Positions 50,555 to 60,781 of a stretch of DNA of 64,000 bases are shown one piece after another. The DNA is from Pseudomonas japonica (GTDB taxonomy: Bacteria > Pseudomonadota > Gammaproteobacteria > Pseudomonadales > Pseudomonadaceae): positions 1 to 64,000 of the forward strand of contig NZ_FZOL01000015.1 in assembly GCF_900188455.1 (NCBI RefSeq), given 5' to 3'. The notes beneath the pieces are model-generated. The model was not told where the DNA came from and ran no database searches. It was given only the letters and a program-made list of their open reading frames with translations. The translations under genes and the position numbers were made by a program. Each line of letters starts with the position of its first letter. Within the stretch, counting starts at the first letter, position 1.

Positions 50555-52521
50555 TTGAAAACTTCCTTGTTCTCGCCAGTCTGACCGCAACACTCAGACG
50601 ACTGAATATCTCTCAACCACGCCTGGAACATCAAAACGTTCCAGATATGCGCACTACGATCAAACTTTCCTGACAAATGCTCGTGCCACATCCTGCCGAC
50701 CTTGTCTGCATCAAGATAACTGTCATCAACCAGCCGCGAAGGGGATAGCAAGTCTTCCGCCCAGTCCCGTAGCGGCCCCCGCAGCCACTCCCCAAGAGGG
50801 ATTGAAAAACCCGTCTTGGGACGATCAATCAAACGCGAAGGCACATAACGATCAAGCAGGCGACGCAATGCCCACTTGCCAACCCCTTCCCGCACTAGAA
50901 AACGCTCGGGTAAGGCGAATGCAAACTCAGCAATACGATGATCCAGCAATGGAGCTCGCGACTCAAGACTTGAATACATTGTAGCTCTGTCAACCTTCAC
51001 CAAAAGATCGTCAGGCAAATGCTGAACAACATCCCATTGCCTCATTGCCGCAATGCTGTCGCTTTCCTGTGCAGGGAAGCTATCGAAGCCAGTGCATTTG
51101 CCACCGACGACAATATTTTCTTCCGGCTGCCAGTGAGACATGAGACGAATATACATCTCGCCCAAACTACGAGAGTCGATCAGTTGCCCCAGACGATTGA
51201 CTCGACGACCGTTGATAGAAGATTGATACCGTGCAGGTAGCAACCCAGTGAGCCTGTCCCAATCAGCTGCTGAGGGATGGGTCAAAACAGAAGCCACCGC
51301 AGACCTCAGAGGCCTTGGTACCTTGCTGATCTTGCGCCAGAGGTTGGCGGTAATCGGATAGCGCGGATACCCTGCGAACAGCTCATCACCTCCATCACCG
51401 GTCAACGCTACCGTGACGTGCTCGCGGGTCAACCTCGAAACCAGTGTTGTTGGTATCTGCGACGAGTCTGCGAATGGCTCGTCATATATCTTCGGCAACA
51501 TCGGTATCAACGCGGCTGCATCCAGCGCCTTGACATACATCTCTGTATGATCCGTACCAAGATGCTGCGCAACTTCCCGGGCATAAGGCGCTTCATTGAA
51601 CGCCTCTTCTTCGAAACCGATTGTAAACGTCCGCACCCGACTTGAACTCTGAGCCTGCATCAACGAAACGACGAGGCTGGAATCGACCCCACCGGACAAA
51701 AATGCACCTACCGGAACGTCGGAGAACGATTGCAACCCTACTGCCGATGCAAGACGCTCATCGAGCAAATCCAGGACTTCGGTATCGCTGGCCTGGCTGA
51801 GCTGACTGCGCAACTCGGCAGTTTGGTCACTGACAAGACTCCAGAACGGTCGGGATTCACCCGCCACTCCCGCCGCAGATACTTGAATCAAATGCCCTGG
51901 ATGAAGCTTGAAAATATCCTTGTATATGGAACGTGGCGCGGGAATGTAGCCAAAACGCATGTAGTCTGCCAATACATCCCGGTCAATCTGCAGGTCCTGC
52001 GCACATTGCGCCCTGATCGCTTTCAGCTCAGAAGCAAAATAGAAAGCTCCTTTGATGCGACCAAAGTAAAGTGGCTTTTCACCCAGGCGATCACGGGCGA
52101 GCGTGAGCTGGTGAGTCTCTTTGTCCCACAAGACAATTGCGAACATGCCAACGAGCCGAGCGAGCGTGGTCTCGACCCCCCACAACTCGAATGCAGCCAG
52201 CAGAACCTCAGTATCGGAGTGTCCGCGCCACTCGGTATTGACACCAGCCGCCTCGATTTCCTTACGTAATAGCGCGAAATTATAGATTTCGCCGTTAAAA
52301 ACGATGACATAGCGACCGGACGTGGAATGCATCGGCTGATGCCCATGAGCAGACAGATCCAGAATGGCCAGCCGGCGGTGACCTAGCGCCAGCCCCATCC
52401 GCTCGTCGATCCATATGCCCTCGTCGTCGGGCCCCCGATGAAAAAGCGGTGCTAGCATGCTCTGGACACGCACCTCCAAAGCACCTACGTTTTCCGCCAT
52501 CAACCCCGCGAAACCACACAT
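50551..52521 (-). CDS. AsnB-like glutamine-dependent amidotransferase
   Basis: 656 residues from ATG at 52521, so that Cys2 is exposed (MCGFAGLM) as the glutaminase nucleophile. The class II amidotransferase domain spans about 2-200. The synthetase domain follows with the ATP pyrophosphatase loop FLSGGVDSSLVVSL at about 265 and LTGDGGDELFAGYPRY at about 355. In O-antigen loci such proteins (WbpS type) are thought to convert the uronic acid of an amino sugar to the amide. With wbpO in the same operon, amidation of GalNAcA to GalNAcAN is the likely role. True asparagine synthesis is the alternative. Confidence 0.9.
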   Translation of the reverse strand: MCGFAGLMAENVGALEVRVQSMLAPLFHRGPDDEGIWIDERMGLALGHRRLAILDLSAHGHQPMHSTSGRYVIVFNGEIYNFALLRKEIEAAGVNTEWRGHSDTEVLLAAFELWGVETTLARLVGMFAIVLWDKETHQLTLARDRLGEKPLYFGRIKGAFYFASELKAIRAQCAQDLQIDRDVLADYMRFGYIPAPRSIYKDIFKLHPGHLIQVSAAGVAGESRPFWSLVSDQTAELRSQLSQASDTEVLDLLDERLASAVGLQSFSDVPVGAFLSGGVDSSLVVSLMQAQSSSRVRTFTIGFEEEAFNEAPYAREVAQHLGTDHTEMYVKALDAAALIPMLPKIYDEPFADSSQIPTTLVSRLTREHVTVALTGDGGDELFAGYPRYPITANLWRKISKVPRPLRSAVASVLTHPSAADWDRLTGLLPARYQSSINGRRVNRLGQLIDSRSLGEMYIRLMSHWQPEENIVVGGKCTGFDSFPAQESDSIAAMRQWDVVQHLPDDLLVKVDRATMYSSLESRAPLLDHRIAEFAFALPERFLVREGVGKWALRRLLDRYVPSRLIDRPKTGFSIPLGEWLRGPLRDWAEDLLSPSRLVDDSYLDADKVGRMWHEHLSGKFDRSAHIWNVLMFQAWLRDIQSSECCGQTGENKEVFN

Positions 52522-52975
52522 GAATAAGCTCAATCCTTAGTAAAACGGCTTGTTACGCCCGAAGACACGAGACACACCGAAAAAATTCCCATAAACCAGT
52601 TACGCTCACACACCTAGCCGAAAGCCATTTTCCTGCAAGCGCCTCAGCGTCACCGGAAAATTAACCAAAGACCTGAGCAAAAACTCCGTCTGGTTAGGCG
52701 AAAACAAGCAAGGCGACGTAGTGACCAGTTGCCAGCGTGCATTTCGAACCTGTTCTCAACAAAGCGCGCTTGCCGCGAGGGCGCTTTTTCGTACAAGCCC
52801 CCGGAACGCTGGCATTCTTTTACCAATTTTTAGCTTCGCAGCCAACAAAAACAAAGAGTCAATCAATCACAAGGCACCTTGCCTCGGATGTCGGCGCGCC
52901 CAATATTGGTGATAGGCAAGCTCTACAGAGCACGCTCTGCAAATGTCCACCTCTGTACATATCCACCAGAATTCC
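52522..52975. other. Intergenic region between asnB and the wzy candidate
   Basis: 454 bases, no gene seen. A hairpin AAGCGC/GCGCTT with a 15-base loop and TTTTTCG after it (52760-52790, plus-strand T-run) looks like a terminator, though no plus-strand gene precedes it. The stretch may hold an internal promoter for asnB and the genes after it. Confidence 0.4.
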
Positions 52976-54181
52976 TCAAGCACGAACAAGTTTCATTGCA
53001 AGAAACAACCCTAACGCCATTAGATAAAAGAACAATGCATTGAACAAGTACATCTCCCCGTACCAGACCCAGTGCATGACTGAAGAGGCACAGATCATAT
53101 ACAAAAACGTCTGCAGGTAGTCACCATTACGGCAATGCGAGTCTATCAGCCGTAGAAAGCACACACTGATGAAGCCATTGAGAAAAACCCCAAACAAACC
53201 AAAGTTCTCGAAAGCAACACCGGCAGCATGTATCCCCCCCAGCCCGGTAATGTAATACCAAAGTGCAGGATTATCTGCCGTGATTGGTTTCTCCGTTCCA
53301 AACACTGAGTATATTGGGGACGGCGCCAGAGAAAGAAACATGTCCAGATAAGTCTGACCGTAGCGCAAGTGCTCTCCTTCCCAGAAACCGGTCAACTGCT
53401 GAACAAGCGGCAGAATAATCGCATTCCACGAGTTAAACAGGAAAAATTGAGCTACATTATCGGATGTGAGATTCACATCCTGTCGAACCATGGAAACTAT
53501 CACACCACTAGCCAGAAGCAGCAACATGAACGAAGTTACAAAAAGCAGCACCTTGAAATTAATCAGCCGACTATAACGGAACATTACACCGAGGACGCAT
53601 GCCACTATCAATACGACAAAATCCCGGTCTCCTGTCATTGCGTTGGCGGCACAATAAGCCACCACCAGCGCTGTAGCGGAAATTGCTGTCAACCGGGAGG
53701 GGTAGACGAGTGCCAGGGCAACAACAGCGATGATAGAGAAAATCATTAATGACTCGGTTCCGGTAAAAGCCTCGATCATCGAGTCTATGTTAACGAACCG
53801 ATACGCAATCAGCGCTGCGCACAGAGCAAAGAAAAGAACCCCCGTCAACTTGAAGTCTACTGATGAAAAAAATCTACTATCATCCGAGCGCAATCTAATG
53901 ACAGGCATTAAAGAAGACAACGAATAAGCCACTAGGCCACCCATGACACCGAAGAGCCATACGAGCGAAAGCCTGAATACAAATGGGTCATCCAAGGAAA
54001 AATCATAGCCCCCAATAGGCCACAAGGTGACAGTGTCGCTCCACAGACAACTCATGAGCCCGAGGAACGGCACCGAATAACACACAGCATACAGCGCAAT
54101 CAGATATTTTTTGGAAACCGTACATATAACGCACTGGGCGACCAGAATCACCAAGCACATCGAAACCAAAAATATCACCAT
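52976..54181 (-). CDS. wzy: Wzy candidate, O-antigen polymerase
   Basis: 401 residues, nearly all hydrophobic, with about eleven to twelve membrane helices and a larger periplasmic loop between about residues 230 and 330 (VRQDVNLTSDNVAQ onwards). This is the layout of Wzy polymerases, which are too divergent to identify by motif. The locus has no other polymerase candidate and this gene stands beside the wzx candidate, as usual. Its AT-rich composition with rare codons also fits Wzy. The activity would be to join lipid-linked O-units in the periplasm. Confidence 0.75.
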   Translation of the reverse strand: MVIFLVSMCLVILVAQCVICTVSKKYLIALYAVCYSVPFLGLMSCLWSDTVTLWPIGGYDFSLDDPFVFRLSLVWLFGVMGGLVAYSLSSLMPVIRLRSDDSRFFSSVDFKLTGVLFFALCAALIAYRFVNIDSMIEAFTGTESLMIFSIIAVVALALVYPSRLTAISATALVVAYCAANAMTGDRDFVVLIVACVLGVMFRYSRLINFKVLLFVTSFMLLLLASGVIVSMVRQDVNLTSDNVAQFFLFNSWNAIILPLVQQLTGFWEGEHLRYGQTYLDMFLSLAPSPIYSVFGTEKPITADNPALWYYITGLGGIHAAGVAFENFGLFGVFLNGFISVCFLRLIDSHCRNGDYLQTFLYMICASSVMHWVWYGEMYLFNALFFYLMALGLFLAMKLVRA

Positions 54182-54293
54182 AGAGTCTAATCCAAAAAAA
54201 TAAAACAGCGACCGAGCCTCTCACCAGGCCCGGCCTTGATTTCATGCTCGCTCTCGCGCCCCAAGGAGTGACACCCCATAGCGAGAGCACTCC

Positions 54294-55517
54294 TCATTTC
54301 AGCAACCTGCGAGCACCCAAGACAATCAATACTGTTATCTGGGCGGCAAGAGCGAATAGGAAGGAACTGAAAAGATCAGTCGCCAACATCTCTCCCTTGA
54401 GGCTTGCGAGCAGCGTTGAAAACAAATACACAACTGCATATAGACAGCTGGCCAGAAATACAACTCTGGTCATATTCTTGCTGTGTAGAACCTGAGTAAT
54501 AATTGTGGTCATCAAACCAGCGCCGCCTGCTAAGGCCGCATACTCCAGAAGCTCCCGTTTACCGCAGAAGCCATCACCGAGGAGACATAGCCAGTAGTCT
54601 TGAGAGACGACCATGAGCACGGGCAACACAACAGAAACCAATGCTCCAAACAGCAGATACAATCTGCCTGCGCCATCACCATAACCGGCAAGCCTAACAA
54701 TGACATAGGAAGCAAGTGCGCTTGGAAGCACGGTGACGAGAATGTAAAACAGGAAAAAAATATTGAAGTAGCCAACCTCGGAAACATTCAGACTTGCATC
54801 AGCGAACATCATCAGACAAACAATATGAACGGGCCCCCCCAGTAGCATACTCCCCGCAAGAGCTGGCACGCCAGAGCGGGAAAGCAACGCCCACATCTCA
54901 CGAAAGGAGAAAAAACCCCATCCCGCCTCCAGCGATGTATTAGTATCACTATTCTTTATCATCGAAAAACCGAAGGCAGGTGCAATCAACGTACACAATG
55001 CCAGCGCCAAGACTACGGTTTCTATCTGCCCCTCAAATTTGGCAACCGCGACCACCAACAGCAATCCAAGCAGCCCATGAGCGGCAAGTACAATCGCCCA
55101 CTTCTTCGAGGTGTTGAGTGCATACATGAATCCGGTAACAGCCAAATTGCATACACACGCAAAACCGAGGAGAAACGTCCCCAGCATCATATAGCCATCA
55201 ATAGCATCGTAAGATGAAGCAGGAGCGGGAAACGTCCACGAGATGATGACAGATAGGAGACCTACAACAAGGCCTCCCCACACCATCAAATTCAACGATG
55301 TCTTATAGCTTATATTCTTGGAATTCAGGACCACATAGCGGCTCAACGCGACGCTCAAGGACTCACCTGCGACCGCTGCTATACCAGTGATGATCGCGTA
55401 ATGATAAGAAAAAACGCCGTACAGCTCGATCCCTAAAATCCGGGCCAAGCTGAACAGCAGGAGGAACATGCAAAGTTTATTTGCCAGCACTGTGACGGCA
55501 CAAATTTCCTTGATCAC
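54294..55517 (-). CDS. wzx: Wzx candidate, O-unit flippase
   Basis: 407 residues from a GTG at 55517, five bases after the wbpP stop. About twelve evenly spaced membrane helices with short loops, beginning TVLANKLCMFLLLFSLARIL, which matches the N-terminal helix of polysaccharide-synthesis (MATE-like) transporters. Position in the locus and low GC fit Wzx, which moves the finished lipid-linked unit across the inner membrane. The assignment relative to wzy rests on helix pattern and on the family-like N-terminus. Confidence 0.75.
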   Translation of the reverse strand: MIKEICAVTVLANKLCMFLLLFSLARILGIELYGVFSYHYAIITGIAAVAGESLSVALSRYVVLNSKNISYKTSLNLMVWGGLVVGLLSVIISWTFPAPASSYDAIDGYMMLGTFLLGFACVCNLAVTGFMYALNTSKKWAIVLAAHGLLGLLLVVAVAKFEGQIETVVLALALCTLIAPAFGFSMIKNSDTNTSLEAGWGFFSFREMWALLSRSGVPALAGSMLLGGPVHIVCLMMFADASLNVSEVGYFNIFFLFYILVTVLPSALASYVIVRLAGYGDGAGRLYLLFGALVSVVLPVLMVVSQDYWLCLLGDGFCGKRELLEYAALAGGAGLMTTIITQVLHSKNMTRVVFLASCLYAVVYLFSTLLASLKGEMLATDLFSSFLFALAAQITVLIVLGARRLLK

Positions 55518-55522
55518 GAGAA

Positions 55523-56572
55523 TCAGCTTTTCGCAAAGAAAGAGATATACCAGTCAACCGACTTCAGCATGCCAGCCCCTACGTTGAAGAGGGGATCGTA
55601 TCCTAGCAGGTTTTTTGCCTTGTCAATATTAGCCTGCGAATGCCTTACATCACCGGCACGAAAATCACGATAGACCACTTTCGAAGTCGACTGGACACCC
55701 GCGTGGGCCAAAGCATCCTTGATGCAAGTATACACTTGATTCAGAGTTGTTCTGTCACCCACCGCAACGTTATATACATTGTTCTTTGCCTCGGCATCGG
55801 CACAGGCAGACAATACATTGGCCTGGACAGCGTTTTCGACAAAGCAGAAGTCTCGGCTAGTTTCACCATCACCATTGATGAAAACTTCTTCGCCATTAAT
55901 CATGGCTGCTGTCCATTTTGGAATAACGGCTGCATAGGCGCCGTTAGGATCCTGACGCCTTCCGAAAACGTTAAAGTACCGAAGCCCGATGGTATGGAAA
56001 CCGTAAGTCTTCGAGAATACCTCAGCATACAACTCATTTACATACTTCGTAACCGCGTAGGGAGAAAGCGGCTTTCCAATAACCCCCTCTACCTTTGGCA
56101 GTGCAGGATGGTCGCCATAAGTTGAACTGGAGGCCGCATAGGTAAAGCTCTTCACCTGAGCATCCCTTGCGGCGACCAACATATTCAGAAAGCCGTCGAT
56201 GTTGGTGCCGTTGGTCGTAATGGGATCATTGATGGAGCGGGGAACAGAGCCCAACGCAGCCTGGTGCAGAACATAGTCCACGGATACAGTGGAGTTGCCA
56301 GGGAATACCATTGCCCGTCTGCAGTCTTCAATATTTCTGACATCACCCTTGATCAGGGCGAAGCGCTTCCACTGCTCAGGACTGACCGCCGACTCTACCT
56401 CATCAAGATTGTATTGATGTCCGGTTGCAAAATTATCGAGGCCAACGACTCGCTGATCCAACCGCAACAGCGTCTCCAGCAAATTGGAGCCAATGAATCC
56501 CGCTACACCGGTGATCAGCCATACTTTTGGGGAATGCTGAATTTCAGATTTTACTTTTTCAAAACGGTTCAT
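55523..56572 (-). CDS. wbpP: WbpP-type UDP-GlcNAc C4-epimerase
   Basis: 349 residues. ITGVAGFIGSNLLETLL at about 20 binds NAD, SSSTYGDHPALPKVE at about 146 supplies Ser, and SPYAVTKYVNEL with Tyr-x3-Lys at about 170. RYFNVFGRRQDPNGAYAAVI at about 200 is the block shared with WbpP/TviC, which prefers N-acetylated sugars. The reaction is UDP-GlcNAc to UDP-GalNAc, feeding WbpO next door. It follows wbpO by 67 bases on the same strand. Confidence 0.93.
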   Translation of the reverse strand: MNRFEKVKSEIQHSPKVWLITGVAGFIGSNLLETLLRLDQRVVGLDNFATGHQYNLDEVESAVSPEQWKRFALIKGDVRNIEDCRRAMVFPGNSTVSVDYVLHQAALGSVPRSINDPITTNGTNIDGFLNMLVAARDAQVKSFTYAASSSTYGDHPALPKVEGVIGKPLSPYAVTKYVNELYAEVFSKTYGFHTIGLRYFNVFGRRQDPNGAYAAVIPKWTAAMINGEEVFINGDGETSRDFCFVENAVQANVLSACADAEAKNNVYNVAVGDRTTLNQVYTCIKDALAHAGVQSTSKVVYRDFRAGDVRHSQANIDKAKNLLGYDPLFNVGAGMLKSVDWYISFFAKS

Positions 56573-56639
56573 GTCGTTCTCTCGGCTTAGTATTTTTTAA
56601 TCAGCGCTAGCAAATCAGGGGTCTTGCAGCCCCTGAAGT

Positions 56640-57917
56640 TCAAAGACGCAGATCTGACTGGGATGCATCCAGCAAATACTTAAGGTCGTAGAGGACATGA
56701 TCAGCCTTGCCGAGGCGGCGAATGCTTTCTGCCCCCATCGCTACAAATTCATTATGCGCTACAGCCAAGATGATACCGTCGTAGGTGTTCTCCTGTGGAT
56801 GACTGATAGGAGCAATCGAGTACTCATGCATCGCTTCATCCGCGTCAACCCATGGATCGTAAACATCGGCAACGACATTGAACTCTGCTAGTTCATTGAC
56901 GACATCAATAATTCGGGTATTGCGTAGGTCCGGGCAGTTTTCCTTGAAGGTCAACCCCATGATCAGCACCCTGGCGCCATCAACATGAATCTTGCGTTTG
57001 AGCATGGCTTTGACAAGTTGAGAGACGACATAGGCCCCCATGCTGTCATTCAGACGGCGCCCGGCAAGAATAATTTCCGGGTGATAGCCGATGGACTGTG
57101 CCTTATGAGTGAGATAGTAAGGATCCACACCGATACAATGCCCCCCAACCAAGCCCGGACGGAATGGTAGGAAGTTCCACTTCGTCCCTGCTGCCTTGAG
57201 GACCGCTTCGGTATCAATACCCATTTTATTGAAAATCAAGGCCAGCTCGTTGATCAGCGCGATATTCAAATCCCGCTGCGTATTCTCGATAACCTTGGCA
57301 GCTTCGGCAACCTTGATACTCTGAGCCTTGTGAGTGCCAGCGAGAATGATGGTGTTATACAGCGCATCGACCAGATCAGCGACTACCGGAGTGGATCCAG
57401 CGGTAACTTTCTTAATCGTGGTAACCCGATGTTCTTTATCGCCGGGGTTTATGCGCTCCGGACTATAACCGGCAAAAAAATCAACGTTAAATTTAAGGCC
57501 TGACACTTTTTCCAGCACAGGAACACAATCTTCTTCGGTGGCACCGGGATATACCGTTGACTCATAGACAACAATATCACCCTTTTTCAGCACGCGACCT
57601 ATGGACTGACTGGCCTTGATCAAAGGCGTCAGGTCTGGCTGCTTGTGCTCATCAATCGGAGTTGGAACCGTAACAATATAAACATTACATGCCGACAGTT
57701 CATCAAGAACAGAGCTGAAGTTTAATCCGGATGCCGATCTCAGTTCGTCATCAGAGACTTCAAGAGTAGCATCATGCCCCGCCTTCAACGCCTCGACCCG
57801 ATGCTGGTTGATATCAAAACCAACCACTTGCATCTTTTTGCCAAACTCAACTGCCAGCGGCAAGCCCACATAACCGAGACCTACTATGGCCAGCTTTACA
57901 TCTTCGAGTTTAAGCAT
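56640..57917 (-). CDS. wbpO: WbpO-type UDP-GalNAc dehydrogenase
   Basis: 425 residues with AAGGGAAAACA before the ATG. VGLGYVGLPLAVEFG at about 13 binds NAD, the central domain carries catalytic Lys in SIKVAEAAKVIENTQRD, and VGGHCIGVDPYYLTHKA at about 258 contains the catalytic Cys. The length and sequence match WbpO/TviB rather than UDP-glucose dehydrogenases. The product would be UDP-GalNAcA. It is the first gene of the part of the locus left of the insertion-sequence cluster, so its promoter should lie in 57918-58468. Confidence 0.93.
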   Translation of the reverse strand: MLKLEDVKLAIVGLGYVGLPLAVEFGKKMQVVGFDINQHRVEALKAGHDATLEVSDDELRSASGLNFSSVLDELSACNVYIVTVPTPIDEHKQPDLTPLIKASQSIGRVLKKGDIVVYESTVYPGATEEDCVPVLEKVSGLKFNVDFFAGYSPERINPGDKEHRVTTIKKVTAGSTPVVADLVDALYNTIILAGTHKAQSIKVAEAAKVIENTQRDLNIALINELALIFNKMGIDTEAVLKAAGTKWNFLPFRPGLVGGHCIGVDPYYLTHKAQSIGYHPEIILAGRRLNDSMGAYVVSQLVKAMLKRKIHVDGARVLIMGLTFKENCPDLRNTRIIDVVNELAEFNVVADVYDPWVDADEAMHEYSIAPISHPQENTYDGIILAVAHNEFVAMGAESIRRLGKADHVLYDLKYLLDASQSDLRL

Positions 57918-58468
57918 TGTTTTCCCTTGCCATTCATCAATATTAAGTCGATCGCAAAAACCACTTCACATCTCGCGCTTTCGAGCCGAGCATGATCGTT
58001 GCGCACATTAGAGATTACACCGAAATCCCTCCCGGGAGCCATACTCATTTTCGACCTGTAAGGTTCCAGCTCATCGAACAGGGACGTGGAGCACTGCATA
58101 AACGCACCACCGATCGGCCTTGGCCTCTGACGTTGATAGACCCTAAACCAAGGCCCGAAACGTTTCTGCGTGTCCCGCTGGGCTGCGTCGGAACAAAACA
58201 CCCACAGGACGCCGCCGATCATTAGCCCAGCGCCAGCTCTTGGTCGCCCGCTGCTGCTATGGGTACTGAAAAGATCAGTGACCAACTTCCAGCCCACGTC
58301 AGAAAGTTCTTATCGTTTGAGCATGACAGAGGTCTGACTGAAAAAGCCAGAGCTCTATGGAAACTCGAGCCTTGAGGGGCAACAGCGGGATAAAAATTTC
58401 CATGCAGAGCCTAACACTCACCCCTAAAATACCCGAGCGCTACGCGATGGTTTTCCTACAACCCCTAA
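57918..58468. other. Upstream region of wbpO, no gene
   Basis: 551 bases between the wbpO start and the left end of the oldest insertion sequence. Open frames here (for example 57992-58225 plus) have no coding character. The wbpO promoter is expected here; I cannot fix its boxes. Nothing else was recognised. Confidence 0.4.
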
Positions 58469-59054
58469 GGATTTTCCGATCAAGTCAGCACAGACCGTCC
58501 GACCTGCGCTGAAACAGCCCTCTGCTCAACTTCCCCAGCAAGTCCTCCCACTCATGAACCAGATGAGTTTTCCGATTTCCGAGTACACCGAAAATGCGAG
58601 CAAACCCGTCACGAGCGCTTCCTGTCCGAGATGCAGCAAGCCGTGTCTTGGAGCGGATTGGCTACATTGATCGAGCCGTATTATCCAAAATCGGGTGACC
58701 CTATCCACTAGAAACCATGCTACGCATTCATCTGCTGCAGAACTGGTTTTCGTCAGCGACCCGGTGACAGGAGAGGCGAGGTACGAGATCACTTTGATGT
58801 ACCAGGTTGTCCGGCCGACACTCAGCGCCCCGACTCCAGAAAACACCACTGTCACGAATTTCCAGCACCTGCCGCAGAAACATCAGCTGGCGGAAGGCAT
58901 TCAGAAAACCATCAACGAGCTCCTGCGAGACAAGAGCCTGTCTTTGCACCACGGGACGATCGTCGAGGCCAAGATCATTCATGCCTCCAGCTCGACCAAA
59001 AACAACGAAGGCAAACGCGATCCGGAAATGCACAAGACGAAGAAGGGAAACCAG

Positions 59055-60235
59055 GGAAGCTCCGAACAAGTCGCCCATCAGCCGAAAATGGGCGACTTTG
59101 GGAGATCGAAAACCCATGTTTTCAGACGCTGACTACTCGATAACCAAGGCAAAACCTTGATCATCTGCCGCTACGGGCGCACCTGGTCCGCAGAAGTCAG
59201 TAATTGCCGGCGCACCATCCACAGATTCGACAGGGCAAACGGCGCGGTCAGTTGCGCCGTGTTCTTGGCCAAGCCACGGAAGCGGGTTTTCACATAACCA
59301 AACTGACGCTTGATCACGCGAAATGGATGTTCCACTTTCGCTCGTGTCTGCGCCTTGACCTTCTCGACCTTGCGTCTGGCTTTGTAAAGCACGCTGCGTT
59401 TACTCAGGTGCTTGTAACTGCGGCGAGCCGCAATCTGCCAGATCACTGGCCTCTCGTCATGCTCAGACCTTTTCTCCACGCCGGTATAACCCGCATCGGC
59501 ACAGACAAAATTTTCATCGCCATGTCGTAGGTGAGCGACCTCCATTACATCAGCCACATTCGCCGCGGTGCCGTGAACGTGATGCACCAAACCCGATTCA
59601 ATATCAGCCCCGATATCTGCCTTCATCCCAAAGAAGTACTGGTTACCTTTCTTCGTCTGATGCATCTCGGGATCGCGCTTGCCTTCCTTGTTCTTGGTCG
59701 AACTGGGCGCGCGGATGATGGTGGCATCGACAATTGTGCCCTGGCGCAACGAAAGGCCCTTGTCCCGCAGATAACTATTGATGGTTTCCAGAATGCCCGA
59801 TGCCAGCTGATGCTTCTCCAGCAGGTGTCGGAAACTCATGATTGTTGTGTCTTCGGGTATTGGAGCGCTGAGAGTCAACCGAGCAAACTGACGCATCGAA
59901 GTGATCTCATACAACGCCTCTTCCATGGCTGGGCTGCTCAACGAGAACCCGTTCTGCAGCAGGTGAACACGCAGCATGGTTTCCAGTGGATACTGTCTGC
60001 GAGGCCTTTGGGTAATGAGGCTCGATCAACGCCACCAAACCGCGCCACGGCACCACCTGCTCCATCTCGGCCAGGAAACGCTCGCGACGGGTTTGCTTGC
60101 GCTTACCGGCGTACTCGAAATCGGAAAAGCTCATCTGACTCATAGGATGGAGGCTTGCTCGGGGGGGGGGGCAGTTGGGCGGAGGGCTATTTCAGCACAG
60201 CTCAGGCGATCTGTGCTGACTTGATCGGAGAATCC
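59055..60235 (-). mobile_element. IS5-family insertion sequence nested in the older copy
   Basis: 1181 bases bounded by imperfect 18-base inverted repeats: GGAAGCTCCGAACAAGTC on the left and, reading inward from the right, GGATTCTCCGATCAAGTC. Flanks CCAG (59051-59054) and CTAG (60236-60239) are the remains of the 4-base target duplication typical for IS5. The site falls between the codons for GNQ and FFG of the older copy's transposase, which proves the order of events. The element is reversed relative to the older copy. Confidence 0.9.
59171..60143 (-). pseudogene. IS5-family transposase with one frameshift
   Basis: The N-terminal part starts at ATG 60143 (MSQMSFSDFEYAGKRKQTRR, WRGLVALIEPHYPKA). 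Near 59990-60003 one base is lost, so the frame shifts, and the rest continues as ETMLRVHLLQNGFSLSS, then IVDATIIRAPSSTK with the first catalytic Asp, and FVCADAGYTGVEKR with the second. KVEHPFRVIKRQFGYVKTR with the catalytic Glu lies near the end. Apart from that shift the DDE domain is intact. No slippery heptamer is seen at the break, so programmed frameshifting is unlikely. An 11-base G run on the plus strand (60161-60171) lies just upstream of the start. Confidence 0.88.
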
Positions 60236-60781
60236 CTAGGACTTCTTCGGCACGAAAGCACATATCGGAGTCCACGTTGAAGCTGGTCTGGCAAACCACG
60301 CTCATGGCACCGCGACGAATGTAACTGCATAACGGAAATCGCTCATTTGCTGCATAGGGATGAGAATGTCATCTCTGCCAATGCCGGTTATACCAGGGCG
60401 GAAGAGCGGCCAGAACATGAGGGGTGACAAGTAATCTGGCAGATCGAAACCCGACGCAGCACCTACAAGCATTTGAGTAAACTCAGCGCCCTGCACAAGG
60501 CCGAACGCAAAGTTGAAAAGGTCAAAGCTCAGACGCGGGCAAAGGCCGAACATCCGTTTCAGGCCATCAGCGACGGTTAGACTGCGTGATGACCCACCTC
60601 CGCGGGCTGACCAAGAACATGGCGCAACCAACAACGCTGTTTGCTCTGTCGAATTTGGGATGGTACGCCAGATTTATTGAATCCTTTAGGAGACGTCTGT
60701 AACGCTCGATAACCACGGTTTTGCCCTGGTTATCAGAACCGTCAGCGACTGAAGGTCAAGCACTTCTGAGCCAAATAGCTA

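Larger units (their letters stand above)
58469..60757 (+). mobile_element. Old IS5-family element, split by a later insertion and truncated on the right
   Basis: The left inverted repeat starts GGATTTTCCGATCAAGTC at 58469, after CTAA. The plus strand then encodes broken IS5 transposase pieces: LRDKSLSLHHGTIVEAKI and KRDPEMHKTKKGNQ up to 59054. After the inserted element it resumes at 60240 with FFGTKAHIGV, HGTATNV, then shifted pieces up to LRGLTKNMAQPTTLFALSNL near 60660. The sequence similar to the element's tail ends near 60757 and no right inverted repeat follows. The transposase has several stops and shifts, so the element is dead. Confidence 0.85.

Noticed and set aside
58695..59132. 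145-codon plus-strand frame
   Set aside because: It is not a separate gene. It is the left half of the broken IS5-family transposase plus sequence from the inserted element.
59990..60003. Programmed frameshift in the IS5 transposase
   Set aside because: There is no A-rich slippery heptamer or following hairpin, and the break lies early in the protein at a place where the related reading frame would be continuous.
60302..60634. 110-codon minus-strand frame
   Set aside because: It is antisense to the right half of the older IS5-family transposase.
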